Source of the DNA: Myroides odoratimimus
GTDB lineage: Bacteria; Bacteroidota; Bacteroidia; Flavobacteriales; Flavobacteriaceae
Assembly: GCF_030326305.1 (NCBI RefSeq)
Contig: NZ_JACAKB010000023.1
Span: 1 to 59,620 of the forward strand
Reading direction: 5' to 3'
Length of the DNA stretch: 59,620 nucleotides
Shown: in pieces, positions 6,797 through 14,665 of the stretch
Layout: each line of letters starts with the position of its first letter
Numbering within the stretch: the first letter of the stretch is position 1
Translations under genes and position numbers: made by a program
The notes under the pieces: model-generated
Database searches by the model: none
Told to the model about the DNA's origin: nothing
Seen by the model: the letters and a program-made list of their open reading frames with translations, nothing else

Positions 6797-7924
6797 ATGC
6801 GTTATAAAATAACAGAATTAGAACAGATTGACTTTAATACCATTCCTTGGGAATTTTTAGTACACTATAACGGACGTGCAGATGACTTGCCACCGTTGCT
6901 AGATCAGGCCATAAGCAGTGATATTAGAGACAGTAGATATGCTCTTTTTTCTCTAGCGAATAATATAGAACACAAAGGTGGAGTGATTACCACTACTCCT
7001 GTTGTATTAATACGCTTATTTCAGTTATTTAAAGAAACGCCTTATAATCAAGATATGTTATTGCGTGTTATCCTAAAAGTTGCTAAGGCAATAGGCTTTC
7101 AATGGGAGCTTTTTAGAGATAGCAATGAATTTGATAACATCCCTTCTATCCAAGAGCTATATAGTACCCATTCTTCGTTCTTATGGCCTGAATTCGAAAC
7201 AAGAGAACAAGATGCTATGATATGGGCTGCTACAGATATGCAAAAAGTCTTTGACTATGCGTGGTATTATACAAAAGAGGTCTTATGTGCTTATCAGCCC
7301 GTCTTAGAACAATTAGTAGCTCGTGATGATATAGAACAAGGGCTGATATACGACATACTCACTGTAGTTAAAATGGTAAAAGATCAAAAGAGAAATGATA
7401 TTTCTCTTGATAAGACGTGGACTAGTGAACACCTAAAATACGTTATCGTAGAAGATGCTCATCTAGAAGACTTTTTAACCAATCTAACACCTAAAATCAC
7501 GAGATTCTTAAGCTTTGATGCTAATGGTAATCAACCTTTGTTAAAAGAATACATCAGACGTTCTCGCATCGAAATCGCCAATGGTACAGCTTTAGTATTA
7601 GTAATATTAGACAAAGAAACCAATGAGTTTATCGGAAGCTGTGGGTTAAGTGATATCAATGAAGAATCTGTAGAAATAGGGCTTTGGATTAAAGCCTCTA
7701 AACAGGGCAAAGGATATGGTACTGAGATTACTAAAAAACTGATAGAGATAACCAAGTCAGAAATCAATACCTCGTCTATACTTTATACTGTAGAGAAAGG
7801 TAATGAGGCAAGCGTAAGCATTCCTAATAAATTCGGTTTTATCCATGCGTATGACTTTATCATAGAACCTAGCCCTTTAAAAAACAGAATGAGAGAGATG
7901 CAACAATTCATTTTAACGCTATAA
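6797..7924 (+). CDS. Fusion: helical domain plus GNAT acetyltransferase
   Basis: 375 residues. Residues 1 to about 200 form an all-helical region (start MRYKITELEQIDFNTIPWEFLVHYNGRADDLP) that looks like HEAT-type repeats. From about 210 to the end is a GNAT domain, with LTPKITRFLSFD, then FIGSCGLSDINEESVEIGLWIK, QGKGYGTEI and a final ASVSIPNKFGFIHAYDF. The GNAT part closely resembles the gene just upstream, so the fusion probably arose after duplication. The asparagine of the usual NxxS motif is less typical here (EASVSIPNK). It starts an apparent run with the two following genes, with four- and six-base gaps. Confidence 0.82.
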   Translation: MRYKITELEQIDFNTIPWEFLVHYNGRADDLPPLLDQAISSDIRDSRYALFSLANNIEHKGGVITTTPVVLIRLFQLFKETPYNQDMLLRVILKVAKAIGFQWELFRDSNEFDNIPSIQELYSTHSSFLWPEFETREQDAMIWAATDMQKVFDYAWYYTKEVLCAYQPVLEQLVARDDIEQGLIYDILTVVKMVKDQKRNDISLDKTWTSEHLKYVIVEDAHLEDFLTNLTPKITRFLSFDANGNQPLLKEYIRRSRIEIANGTALVLVILDKETNEFIGSCGLSDINEESVEIGLWIKASKQGKGYGTEITKKLIEITKSEINTSSILYTVEKGNEASVSIPNKFGFIHAYDFIIEPSPLKNRMREMQQFILTL

Positions 7925-7928
7925 CATT

Positions 7929-8474
7929 ATGAATACTATTCTACCAATCACTTATTCTATCAGCAAGATTAAAGTAAGTTTATACCTTATAGGATCTTTA
8001 TTACTTGTAGCAGCAGGAGTACTTGTATTCTATAACTGTCTGTATCACAAGGGAAGATATTTCTTAGGTTCTATAGAACTGACCTATGCTATAGCTGTAT
8101 TGGCTATAGTATTCTTTGGATATGCTTCCATAATGTTTATTAGTAAATTATTTAGTAATAAACCAGGTATTGTCATTAATGAACAAGGGATACTTGAGAA
8201 TGCCACTGCTGTTGTCAATGGGTTAATTCCTTGGCAGGATATTACTTCTGTTGAACTCTATAAAATGCAGAGTCAGAAGTTTGTATTGATCTATATAAAG
8301 AATCCTGAAGAATATATCGCCAGACAAAAGAATATAATCAAAAAGAAATCAATGCAAGCTAACTTAAAAACACATGGTACTTCTATATTCATTAATACCA
8401 ATATGCTTAACGTATCAGATGTAGAATTGGCGATTGCTATTCAACAACAACTAGATAAGAATACGCTTAAATAA
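7929..8474 (+). CDS. STM3941-type membrane protein
   Basis: 181 residues. Two hydrophobic segments lie at about 18-40 and 53-73, followed by a C-terminal soluble part (FSNKPGIVINEQGILENATAVVNGLIPWQDITSVEL) with the PH-like pattern of the STM3941 family. The function of this family is not established. It lies four bases after the GNAT fusion gene and six bases before the ClbS-like gene, so it is probably co-transcribed with them. Confidence 0.75.
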   Translation: MNTILPITYSISKIKVSLYLIGSLLLVAAGVLVFYNCLYHKGRYFLGSIELTYAIAVLAIVFFGYASIMFISKLFSNKPGIVINEQGILENATAVVNGLIPWQDITSVELYKMQSQKFVLIYIKNPEEYIARQKNIIKKKSMQANLKTHGTSIFINTNMLNVSDVELAIAIQQQLDKNTLK

Positions 8475-8480
8475 ACTACC

Positions 8481-8981
8481 ATGGCAAGACCTACTAATAA
8501 AACAGAATTAATAACAATGTCTAATGATTTGTTTAATAAACTTATATCTACGATTAAATCTTTAAACAACCAACATTTAAACGACAATTTTACAGAAGAT
8601 AGTCTCAACAAAAATGTGAGGGATGTACTTATGCACCTGTACGAATGGCACAATATGTTTATGTCTTGGTATCAAGTAGGTATGTCAGGAAATAAGCCAA
8701 TTATGCCTGCTAAGGGGTATACCTGGAAGACTACTCCTGAATTAAATATTGCCATTAATCAAAAGTATCAAAATACGGGTGTACTTGACAGTATTCAAAA
8801 GATTAAAGAATCTCATAACTCTGTACTTCAAATCATTCAACAACATAGTAACGAAGAATTATTCGAGAAGAAGAGATATCATTGGACAGGAAGCACCTCA
8901 TTAGGAGCCTATCTTGTATCCGCTACTTCTAGCCATTATGACTGGGCATTAAAGTTCCTGAAGAAAAACGGTATTAAATAA
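8481..8981 (+). CDS. ClbS/DfsB-family four-helix-bundle protein
   Basis: 166 residues starting MARPTNKTELITMSNDLFNKL, the classic head of the family. The core LMHLYEWHNMFMSWYQVGMSG, followed by GYTWKTTPELN, matches the DinB-like fold of ClbS, the colibactin self-resistance hydrolase, and its DUF1706 relatives. The C-terminal TGSTSLGAYLVSATSSHYDWALK is also typical. Whether this homologue opens cyclopropane warheads is unknown; no colibactin-like genes are in the window. Last gene of the run that begins at 6797. Confidence 0.88.
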   Translation: MARPTNKTELITMSNDLFNKLISTIKSLNNQHLNDNFTEDSLNKNVRDVLMHLYEWHNMFMSWYQVGMSGNKPIMPAKGYTWKTTPELNIAINQKYQNTGVLDSIQKIKESHNSVLQIIQQHSNEELFEKKRYHWTGSTSLGAYLVSATSSHYDWALKFLKKNGIK

Positions 8982-9008
8982 GTTACTTGATATTATTTTG
9001 AGTTAAAT

Positions 9009-9028
9009 ACCGTCAACTATAAACTTAT
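9009..9028. repeat. Degenerate GTCAAC-type interspersed repeat, copy A
   Basis: ACCGTCAACTATAAACTTAT, related to copies at 9160-9205 and 9801-9842, which share the units CCGTCAAC, CTGTCAACC and GTAAACTATAA. Confidence 0.5.
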
Positions 9029-9159
9029 AATACTTGGCAGAATCTCCTGACTTTGCGAAAACTTATCTCTGTGCATTTACAGACAATAATGCCTATAAGA
9101 TATTTCAACTTAAATAAGGTAATATCCCTTCTTTTGATACCAAATACAGCAGCAAAAAA

Positions 9160-9205
9160 ACCGTCAACTGGCAACTGTCAACCGTAAACTATAAGCTATA
9201 AACTT
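9160..9205. repeat. Degenerate GTCAAC-type repeat, copy B (enters a gene)
   Basis: Tandem variants CCGTCAACTGGCAACTGTC, then AACCGTAAACTATAAGC and TATAAACTT. It covers the last 13 codons and the stop of the helical-repeat gene at 9164-9718. Confidence 0.6.
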
Positions 9206-9718
9206 CTTCGCTTTATTCTGATAAGCAGCTGTTCGATGAGGATAATTCAGCTCTACCACCTCGCTAATTAGTTTCATATCCTCTTTATACTGATGCCCTA
9301 ATAACATCAAAATATCCATCGCAAAAGCTTCTGAGGCTACTTTAGAATCATTAGACAGCCACAGTAGAGAGACATCTACTAGCTTTTTTTCTTGAACAGA
9401 AGTACAGATTAGCTTCTTACTTTTGGCGACTAACCAACATATACGACTTATTAAACGTTTACTTGATTCATTAGTAATGAACTCTACATTATCTATAAAA
9501 GTATCTAGATAAGGCTCTAAACGTAGGATATCCCTATCTAGAATATCTTGCAACAATACAGTAGACATCACATGGATAGCATCATCGTATTCGAAGCTAT
9601 ACTTCAGCAAGAACTTTAATACCTCCTCATCACTACCAATAACTGCTAAAGTATCTACACGACTCCTAACGTGTATATCTGTTGCTAATACGATCTGATA
9701 TAGTTCTTTATGTGTCAT
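9164..9718 (-). CDS. HEAT-like helical protein of unknown function
   Basis: 184 residues, almost entirely alpha-helical, with paired helices of HEAT character (VDTLAVIGSDEEVLKFLLKY, then DAIHVMSTVLLQDILD, then SSKRLISRICWLVAKSK). I recognise no named family with confidence. The last 13 residues (KFIAYSLRLTVAS) and the stop codon are encoded by the interspersed repeat at 9160-9205, so the natural C-terminus has probably been replaced. A TATATTTG -7 element lies at 9745-9738 upstream on the minus strand. Another copy of the repeat (9801-9842) lies 5' of the gene. Confidence 0.65.
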   Translation of the reverse strand: MTHKELYQIVLATDIHVRSRVDTLAVIGSDEEVLKFLLKYSFEYDDAIHVMSTVLLQDILDRDILRLEPYLDTFIDNVEFITNESSKRLISRICWLVAKSKKLICTSVQEKKLVDVSLLWLSNDSKVASEAFAMDILMLLGHQYKEDMKLISEVVELNYPHRTAAYQNKAKKFIAYSLRLTVAS

Positions 9719-9800
9719 TTTGATTATTACTGATGTTCAAATATAATCATAAATGGAAATATACTCCCCCTCTAAACATACCAAATATTACAACTAAAAA

Positions 9801-9842
9801 CCGTACAATACACTGTCAACCACAAACTGTCAACCGTTAACC
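9801..9842. repeat. Degenerate GTCAAC-type repeat, copy C
   Basis: CCGTACAATACACTGTCAAC followed by CACAAACTGTCAACCGTTAACC. Same units as copies A and B; it lies between the helical protein gene and the DUF2314 gene. Confidence 0.55.
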
Positions 9843-9899
9843 CCAAAAAAAGCCCTAGTATTATTTACTAGAGCTTTCCTACTTTTATTTAAAAACTGA

Positions 9900-10658
9900 T
9901 TATCCTAATACAGGGATGATATGTTCCCAGTTTAACTGTTTAGCATAGTCTATTGGAGTTTTACCTTCATTATTTGGTTCATTCTTATTAGCTCCTTTTG
10001 CCAATAATACCTCAACACTTGTAAGATTACCTGAGATAACCTCTTTGTGTAAGAACGTATATCCAGCCTCATCCTTATTCGTTACCTCATCAGAGTTCTC
10101 ATCTAAGAATTTCTCTAAACTCTCTTTCATATTCTTACTCATAGGGTGTTCTATAAGGTTCTCAGGATGTTCTTTTTGTTCATAAACATAAACCACATCA
10201 TTAAAATCTCCGAACTCTAATCCCCAAGCGTCATCGTGCTCTTTTCTCTCTTCTTCAGTCATCACAGAACGCATAGCCTGTACAGTAAAACCTCCAAAAG
10301 CTTTACCTTGACTAATAAACATCCAGTCACTAATCTGATCAAGAGTTACTCCTATTTGCTCTCCTTCTTCTATATTTGTAAGCATATTAGGTTGATTTAA
10401 TAACTCTCCATAGATAATATCTCCATCGAAGTCTACATCACCGATCCACATATGCTCTACTACAGGCTCTTCTTCTCCTTCTACCTCTTGTGTGAAAGCC
10501 ACTTTAACACTAGCCATATCAAAAGCAGGTACTATTCTTCTATATTCCCAAGACAACTCTCTCCAAAAGTATTTGAAGGTATCTTGAGCTTTCTTATATG
10601 CCTCTATTAAGATAGGGTCATCTCCTTTTGCATAAAAAATCGGGTTCTCTTTTTCCAT
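9900..10658 (-). CDS. DUF2314 protein with C-terminal ankyrin repeats
   Basis: 252 residues. Residues 20-150 match DUF2314: AQDTFKYFWRELSWEYRRIVP, then VEHMWIGDVDFDGDIIYGEL and ISDWMFISQGKAFGGFTVQAM. Residues 195-250 carry two ankyrin units (DEAGYTFLHKEVISGNLTSV; EGKTPIDYAKQLNWEHI). DUF2314 proteins often occur beside toxins or as immunity-type proteins, but the function here is unproven. A -7 element TATTTTTG (10723-10716, minus strand) lies 58 bases upstream, so the gene probably has its own promoter, separate from kptA. Confidence 0.85.
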   Translation of the reverse strand: MEKENPIFYAKGDDPILIEAYKKAQDTFKYFWRELSWEYRRIVPAFDMASVKVAFTQEVEGEEEPVVEHMWIGDVDFDGDIIYGELLNQPNMLTNIEEGEQIGVTLDQISDWMFISQGKAFGGFTVQAMRSVMTEEERKEHDDAWGLEFGDFNDVVYVYEQKEHPENLIEHPMSKNMKESLEKFLDENSDEVTNKDEAGYTFLHKEVISGNLTSVEVLLAKGANKNEPNNEGKTPIDYAKQLNWEHIIPVLG

Positions 10659-10715
10659 AATAAGTGTTTTATCTATTTAATAAAATAGGCTACTAGAACT
10701 CTATAACCTACTGTG

Positions 10716-10723
10716 CAAAAATA
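10716..10723 (-). promoter_or_regulatory. -7 promoter element of the DUF2314 gene
   Basis: TATTTTTG on the minus strand, fitting TAnnTTTG, 58 bases before the ATG. It lies between kptA and the DUF2314 gene. Confidence 0.5.
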
Positions 10724-10792
10724 CTTATCTCTTTTACATATTCAAGTAATCAAAACAAGTATAGCCATGCATTAACACAATTTTAATGCTCT

Positions 10793-11335
10793 TTATTTAG
10801 AGATATACTTCGGATCGATATAATCTGTTAGCCATACCCCATTAGCTGATTGATAGAATTCTATTCCCTCTTCATTCATCTTACCCGCTAAGATAGTCAG
10901 CACCACTACTCTACCATGACGAGAACCTACATTGATAGCCGTTTTTTTATCTTGGCTTAAGTGTACATGTTGTCTACTCATCTTCTTAATCCCCTCTTCC
11001 TCTATGCTATTCAAGAAACGATCTGCTGTACCATGGTATAAAAACTGCGGAGGCTCTACAGGTGTAAACTCTAGATCAACAGCGATAGAGTGTCCTTGAT
11101 TAGCTCTTATCCTAGTACCATCAGTACTATATGCATACCTCTTCTTATTGTTAGTCTCTACGATTTCGTCTAACTCTTTCTTGGTAAACAAAACTCTATG
11201 TTTACCACATTTACTGATTAACTCCTCTACATCAGCCCACCCATTCTCGTCTAATTGTATTCCTATTTTACTCGGTTCATGTCTAAGTACTAGACTTAAA
11301 AACTTTCCTATACTTTTCTTTCTACTTTCGTCCAT
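10793..11335 (-). CDS. kptA: RNA 2'-phosphotransferase (Tpt1/KptA)
   Basis: 180 residues, the normal length for the family. The enzyme transfers an internal RNA 2'-phosphate to NAD+, releasing nicotinamide and ADP-ribose 1'',2''-cyclic phosphate. The signature SKFLSL-type start is GKFLSLVLRHEPSKIG, with catalytic Arg-His at LRHEP; other family marks are YAYSTDGTRIRANQGHS, FLYHGTA, RQHVHLSQDKKTAINVGSRHG and the C-terminal NGVWLTDYI. All four expected catalytic positions (R-H-R-R) appear present. Its ATG overlaps the TAA of the upstream SMI1/KNR4-HEAT gene (TAATG), implying translational coupling. In bacteria without tRNA-splicing ligases that leave 2'-phosphates, its role is unclear. Confidence 0.93.
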   Translation of the reverse strand: MDESRKKSIGKFLSLVLRHEPSKIGIQLDENGWADVEELISKCGKHRVLFTKKELDEIVETNNKKRYAYSTDGTRIRANQGHSIAVDLEFTPVEPPQFLYHGTADRFLNSIEEEGIKKMSRQHVHLSQDKKTAINVGSRHGRVVVLTILAGKMNEEGIEFYQSANGVWLTDYIDPKYISK

Positions 11336-12684
11336 TATCTTTCTAATTCTTCCAAACTTAGCCCTAACTCTTTAAGTCTATGTTCTAAATTCACTATAAT
11401 ATAATTCTCTTCTTCACTATCCTTATACTTCTTATACACCACTTTATAGCACGACAACAATCTCTCATCGTTTACTTCCTCTAACCCTTGTAAAGCATAT
11501 AAAACGACCCTCTTATCATCATCATATAAACATTTGATAAACTGATTTAGATATTCTTTCTTGTTCTTAGCCTCTCCTAATGTATAAATAGCTGTTGCAC
11601 GTATGGCCTGATTAGCAGATTGAAGCCCTGCTAATATATAATCAACATAATCATCTGTTGCTTTTGACACAACATAGGTATAAAAACAAAAAGTCTCCTC
11701 ATCATTGATAGTATCGCTTAATGGAGTAATAAACGGCAGCCAATACGCCTTATCCTCTGCATACCAATGTATTGTTTTTAAAGAGACAAGAAAGTTTTGA
11801 CCTATTAGTTCTTTAATAAAAGGAATAGCTCTTGTAAACGCTACTTTTGCCAAAATCATCGTAAGAGAACTCCTTATATCATCGTCACACTTCTCAGAAA
11901 GAACATATTCTATCTCTTGAAGAATAGCTTCACTAATCTCTTTCTTTCGCATTAGACCAACTAGATATTCTAATTTCTCCTCTTTATCTTCAATGGTCTT
12001 AAATGACTCCCATAGCGCTTCACTGCTTCCTCCTCTAGCATATCCAAACCATCCAGCGTCTTTACTTACTAATTCTCCTGATATAATCTCATCTAACCAT
12101 CGCTCATACCAGTCTAGGAAGTGCACTTCATAAGCGAAGCTTGGTTGATAATCTTCATTTATATATACTATTCTTCCGCGATGCTCCCCATTCATCACAA
12201 GGCAGGTAGTGATAGCACATCCTTGAGTACCGATGGCTAATAAACCACTAAATAGTTTGTTCTGAATCTCATAGTAGTCCTCATCAGACAAATCGTCTTC
12301 TTGTAAAGCAAGAGTTAATGCTTCCCATTCCTCCTTGGTCATTTTAGGATCTAAAATACACGCTTGTGCTATAGACTTCTTAATATCCTCTACAAATACA
12401 TCGATTAGATTCGTCCCTAAAGGATATATACCATAATAAGGTCCTGCAGCACTACTCCCATAAGCATCTTCTTGATTAGTTCCATTTCCTACCTGAGTAA
12501 GAAAAGCGACATAAGCCTCTGGCAACTCTACATTATACTCTTGTTCAAAGTGTTTTATATCTGTGTGACGTACTACTTCTCCTATTCCATATTGATGTGA
12601 TCTTGCTCCAAAAACTTGATATTCCTGATCAAAATCCTTAATCGTACTAAGCTTATCTTTTATTCTCTCTATCTGTACATTCAT
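11335..12684 (-). CDS. SMI1/KNR4 (SUKH) domain protein with HEAT repeats
   Basis: 449 residues. Residues 25-200 show the SUKH pattern: IKHFEQEYNVELPEAYVAFL, then QVGNG, PYYGIYPL, LLAIGTQGCAITTCLVMNG and PSFAYEVHFLDWYERWLDEI. Residues about 220-449 are HEAT-like helical pairs (QSANQAIRATAIYTLGEAKN; DDDKRVVLYALQGLEEVND). SUKH proteins are best known as immunity proteins against nuclease and deaminase toxins. Its stop overlaps the kptA start by one base (TAATG), so the two are one operon. Whether the pair acts together is inference. Confidence 0.87.
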   Translation of the reverse strand: MNVQIERIKDKLSTIKDFDQEYQVFGARSHQYGIGEVVRHTDIKHFEQEYNVELPEAYVAFLTQVGNGTNQEDAYGSSAAGPYYGIYPLGTNLIDVFVEDIKKSIAQACILDPKMTKEEWEALTLALQEDDLSDEDYYEIQNKLFSGLLAIGTQGCAITTCLVMNGEHRGRIVYINEDYQPSFAYEVHFLDWYERWLDEIISGELVSKDAGWFGYARGGSSEALWESFKTIEDKEEKLEYLVGLMRKKEISEAILQEIEYVLSEKCDDDIRSSLTMILAKVAFTRAIPFIKELIGQNFLVSLKTIHWYAEDKAYWLPFITPLSDTINDEETFCFYTYVVSKATDDYVDYILAGLQSANQAIRATAIYTLGEAKNKKEYLNQFIKCLYDDDKRVVLYALQGLEEVNDERLLSCYKVVYKKYKDSEEENYIIVNLEHRLKELGLSLEELER

Positions 12685-12783
12685 AATTTTCTTTTTCCTA
12701 CTACAAAGAAAGTGAATTTAACCAGATAATTATATCGCCATAAAAAGGTATCTTAAACGATAATACTATTGGTAATAACTATT

Positions 12784-13206
12784 TTAAAAATTACTTGAAA
12801 AAATACTTAAATCACTCCCATCATAATCAGGCATAAAATATTGAAGTATCGGGATATAAGCATTGTGCATCCCACTGTGTTCTTTTATTTTCTTCTTGTT
12901 TTTCATGATAAATCCATCATAAAAACAATTCTTTTCTTCTCCTAATACTTGCAAAACAGCTATATCTAGATAAGGATGTCTTCTACTGAAGGATTCTATC
13001 CCATTGTCATACGCAAATACCTCTTTTACTTCCTTTGCCCCGTTGACTAGAGTATCGATATCTCTATATACAACTAGGAATTGTTTCTGATGGCATACCA
13101 CACTAACAATATTACTAAAAGGAAATAACTTACTCAATTCTTGATTAAAAGCATTCTCATTACAATCCACTAAAGGCACTACGATATAAGACATTTCCAT
13201 ATACAA
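12784..13206 (-). CDS. Hypothetical protein
   Basis: 140 residues starting MYMEMSYIVVPLVDCNENAF; the fifth residue is another possible Met start. It is soluble, with an N-terminal alternating strand/helix pattern and a C-terminal YIPILQYFMPDYDG. No signal peptide and no domain that I recognise. It lies 99 bases upstream of the SMI1/KNR4 gene on the same strand, so co-transcription is possible. Confidence 0.6.
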   Translation of the reverse strand: MYMEMSYIVVPLVDCNENAFNQELSKLFPFSNIVSVVCHQKQFLVVYRDIDTLVNGAKEVKEVFAYDNGIESFSRRHPYLDIAVLQVLGEEKNCFYDGFIMKNKKKIKEHSGMHNAYIPILQYFMPDYDGSDLSIFSSNF

Positions 13207-13393
13207 CTCAGTTTAATGTTATCTTAATCCAAGTTACTATATATAATACACTGTATTGTAATCCAAATCTTAAGTAATCATAACTAAATTATTAAAATCA
13301 CACTAATAAAGAAACAAATCAAACTTTTTAACCTTTATTCTATATAATATTAATATTAGACAAATATTAATCTATTATTTTAGTACTCTATAC

Positions 13394-13936
13394 TTACCAA
13401 TATCCTATAATAGCTTTCTGATCTAAAGTAAGAGATATATCATCAGACTCTTCATTAATTATTAATAAACAATCGTATTGTTGCATTGAATAACACACAT
13501 CATTAACCACTGCGATACTATCCACTAATGCAAATATAAATAGGTACACAGCATTAGTAGTCACCCCACCAGAACTAATCTGTACCACCTCATCCTTTAT
13601 AGATTGATGTAACATTAGATTGAAATCTTTACCTAAGGAATAAGAGGTAATGTCTTCTTCAGAACCAAAAGAGAAAAGAATATTAGTAGTATAATATTCC
13701 TCTTTCCCTTGTCTATATAGCTTTAAATCCCCCTCTAGCATAGACAGATATCTCCTATATCCATTAAAACGAGTAAACTCAGAAGGAACTGCTTCTATAG
13801 TAGCGCTGCTTATTCTAAATATAAAATCCTTATCTGCATATTGAGCATCTCGAGGATATATCACATACTCATTCGTCTTACCTCCTGACCAAACACTAGT
13901 TGTGATCTCTTCTTTTTTTATTACTTCTATTGTCAT
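13394..13936 (-). CDS. HutD/Ves family protein
   Basis: 180 residues. MTIEVIKKEEITTSVWSGG, followed by TNEYVIYP, FIFRISSATIEAVPSEFTRF and NGYRRYLSMLEGDLKLY, is the HutD/Ves cupin pattern, including the W-x-GG near the start and F-x-R-I-S. HutD is linked to histidine utilisation and Ves to cold/environmental responses in other bacteria, but no hut genes lie here. It is 20 bases from the lipoprotein gene upstream on the same strand and may be expressed with it. Confidence 0.88.
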   Translation of the reverse strand: MTIEVIKKEEITTSVWSGGKTNEYVIYPRDAQYADKDFIFRISSATIEAVPSEFTRFNGYRRYLSMLEGDLKLYRQGKEEYYTTNILFSFGSEEDITSYSLGKDFNLMLHQSIKDEVVQISSGGVTTNAVYLFIFALVDSIAVVNDVCYSMQQYDCLLIINEESDDISLTLDQKAIIGYW

Positions 13937-13956
13937 GCGTAGAAACAGTTTACTCT

Positions 13957-14442
13957 TTATTCTGCTATAAAACGAACATCTTTCTCATTGATTTTATCCA
14001 CCACTAAGATAATACATGGATGTATAGTAAAGCTTCTATTTTCTTGACTTTGTTTAATTGTATAAGACAACTCTAACACATCTCCTTTCGCTACTAATTC
14101 CTTTATTTCAAAAGAAGTATCTTTATCTGTAGGCTGACCTACTAAAGCTAAGACAAATGATTTTTTAAAATCAATAGACGTTGGTACTCCCTGCTCTTCC
14201 ATTGTAGCTGCAGTACCAAAATAAGACTCAAAATAATCTTGTGAAGTAATACGAAGGCTTTCTACTTTATCATTCTCCACTGTATTTTTTACAAAATACC
14301 CCTTAGCCAACTCATATTTTACCTCCTGTTGTTTATCTGCATCACTTAATTCTATTTCATCCTTTGTACTTTCTTTCTTAGCTGTATTACAACTACCTAA
14401 CAGAATAGTCCCTAATAATAGCATCAATATACTTCTGTTCAT
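13957..14442 (-). CDS. Lipoprotein of unknown function
   Basis: 161 residues with a lipoprotein signal MNRSILMLLLGTILLGSC; the lipobox LLGSC puts the lipidated Cys at residue 18. A charged linker (KKESTKDEIELSDADK) is followed by a compact domain with FKKSFVLALVGQPTD and LSYTIKQSQENRSFTIHPCIILVV. I do not recognise the family. It is probably anchored in a membrane facing the periplasm, and 20 bases separate it from the HutD-like gene. Confidence 0.7.
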   Translation of the reverse strand: MNRSILMLLLGTILLGSCNTAKKESTKDEIELSDADKQQEVKYELAKGYFVKNTVENDKVESLRITSQDYFESYFGTAATMEEQGVPTSIDFKKSFVLALVGQPTDKDTSFEIKELVAKGDVLELSYTIKQSQENRSFTIHPCIILVVDKINEKDVRFIAE

Positions 14443-14665
14443 AATATAGATTTTATCTAAAATAACTCTCCATCTCTTCTTTTATTGCAACAAAACGTCA
14501 ATTTAACACTTATACCGTATCATATATAATTCAAATCTTTAAATATATTGTAATTACTATCATTGTTAGACTTTAACACACTGCCTTTTATTGTCAATAA
14601 AAAACTATTTTCTATATTTAGTTCTATAACTAAAACATATCGAATTTTTAAACTCGTGAACTATT

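Noticed and set aside
9009-9842. CRISPR-like repeats
   Set aside because: The copies are degenerate, unequally spaced and contain internal tandem variants, unlike a CRISPR array.
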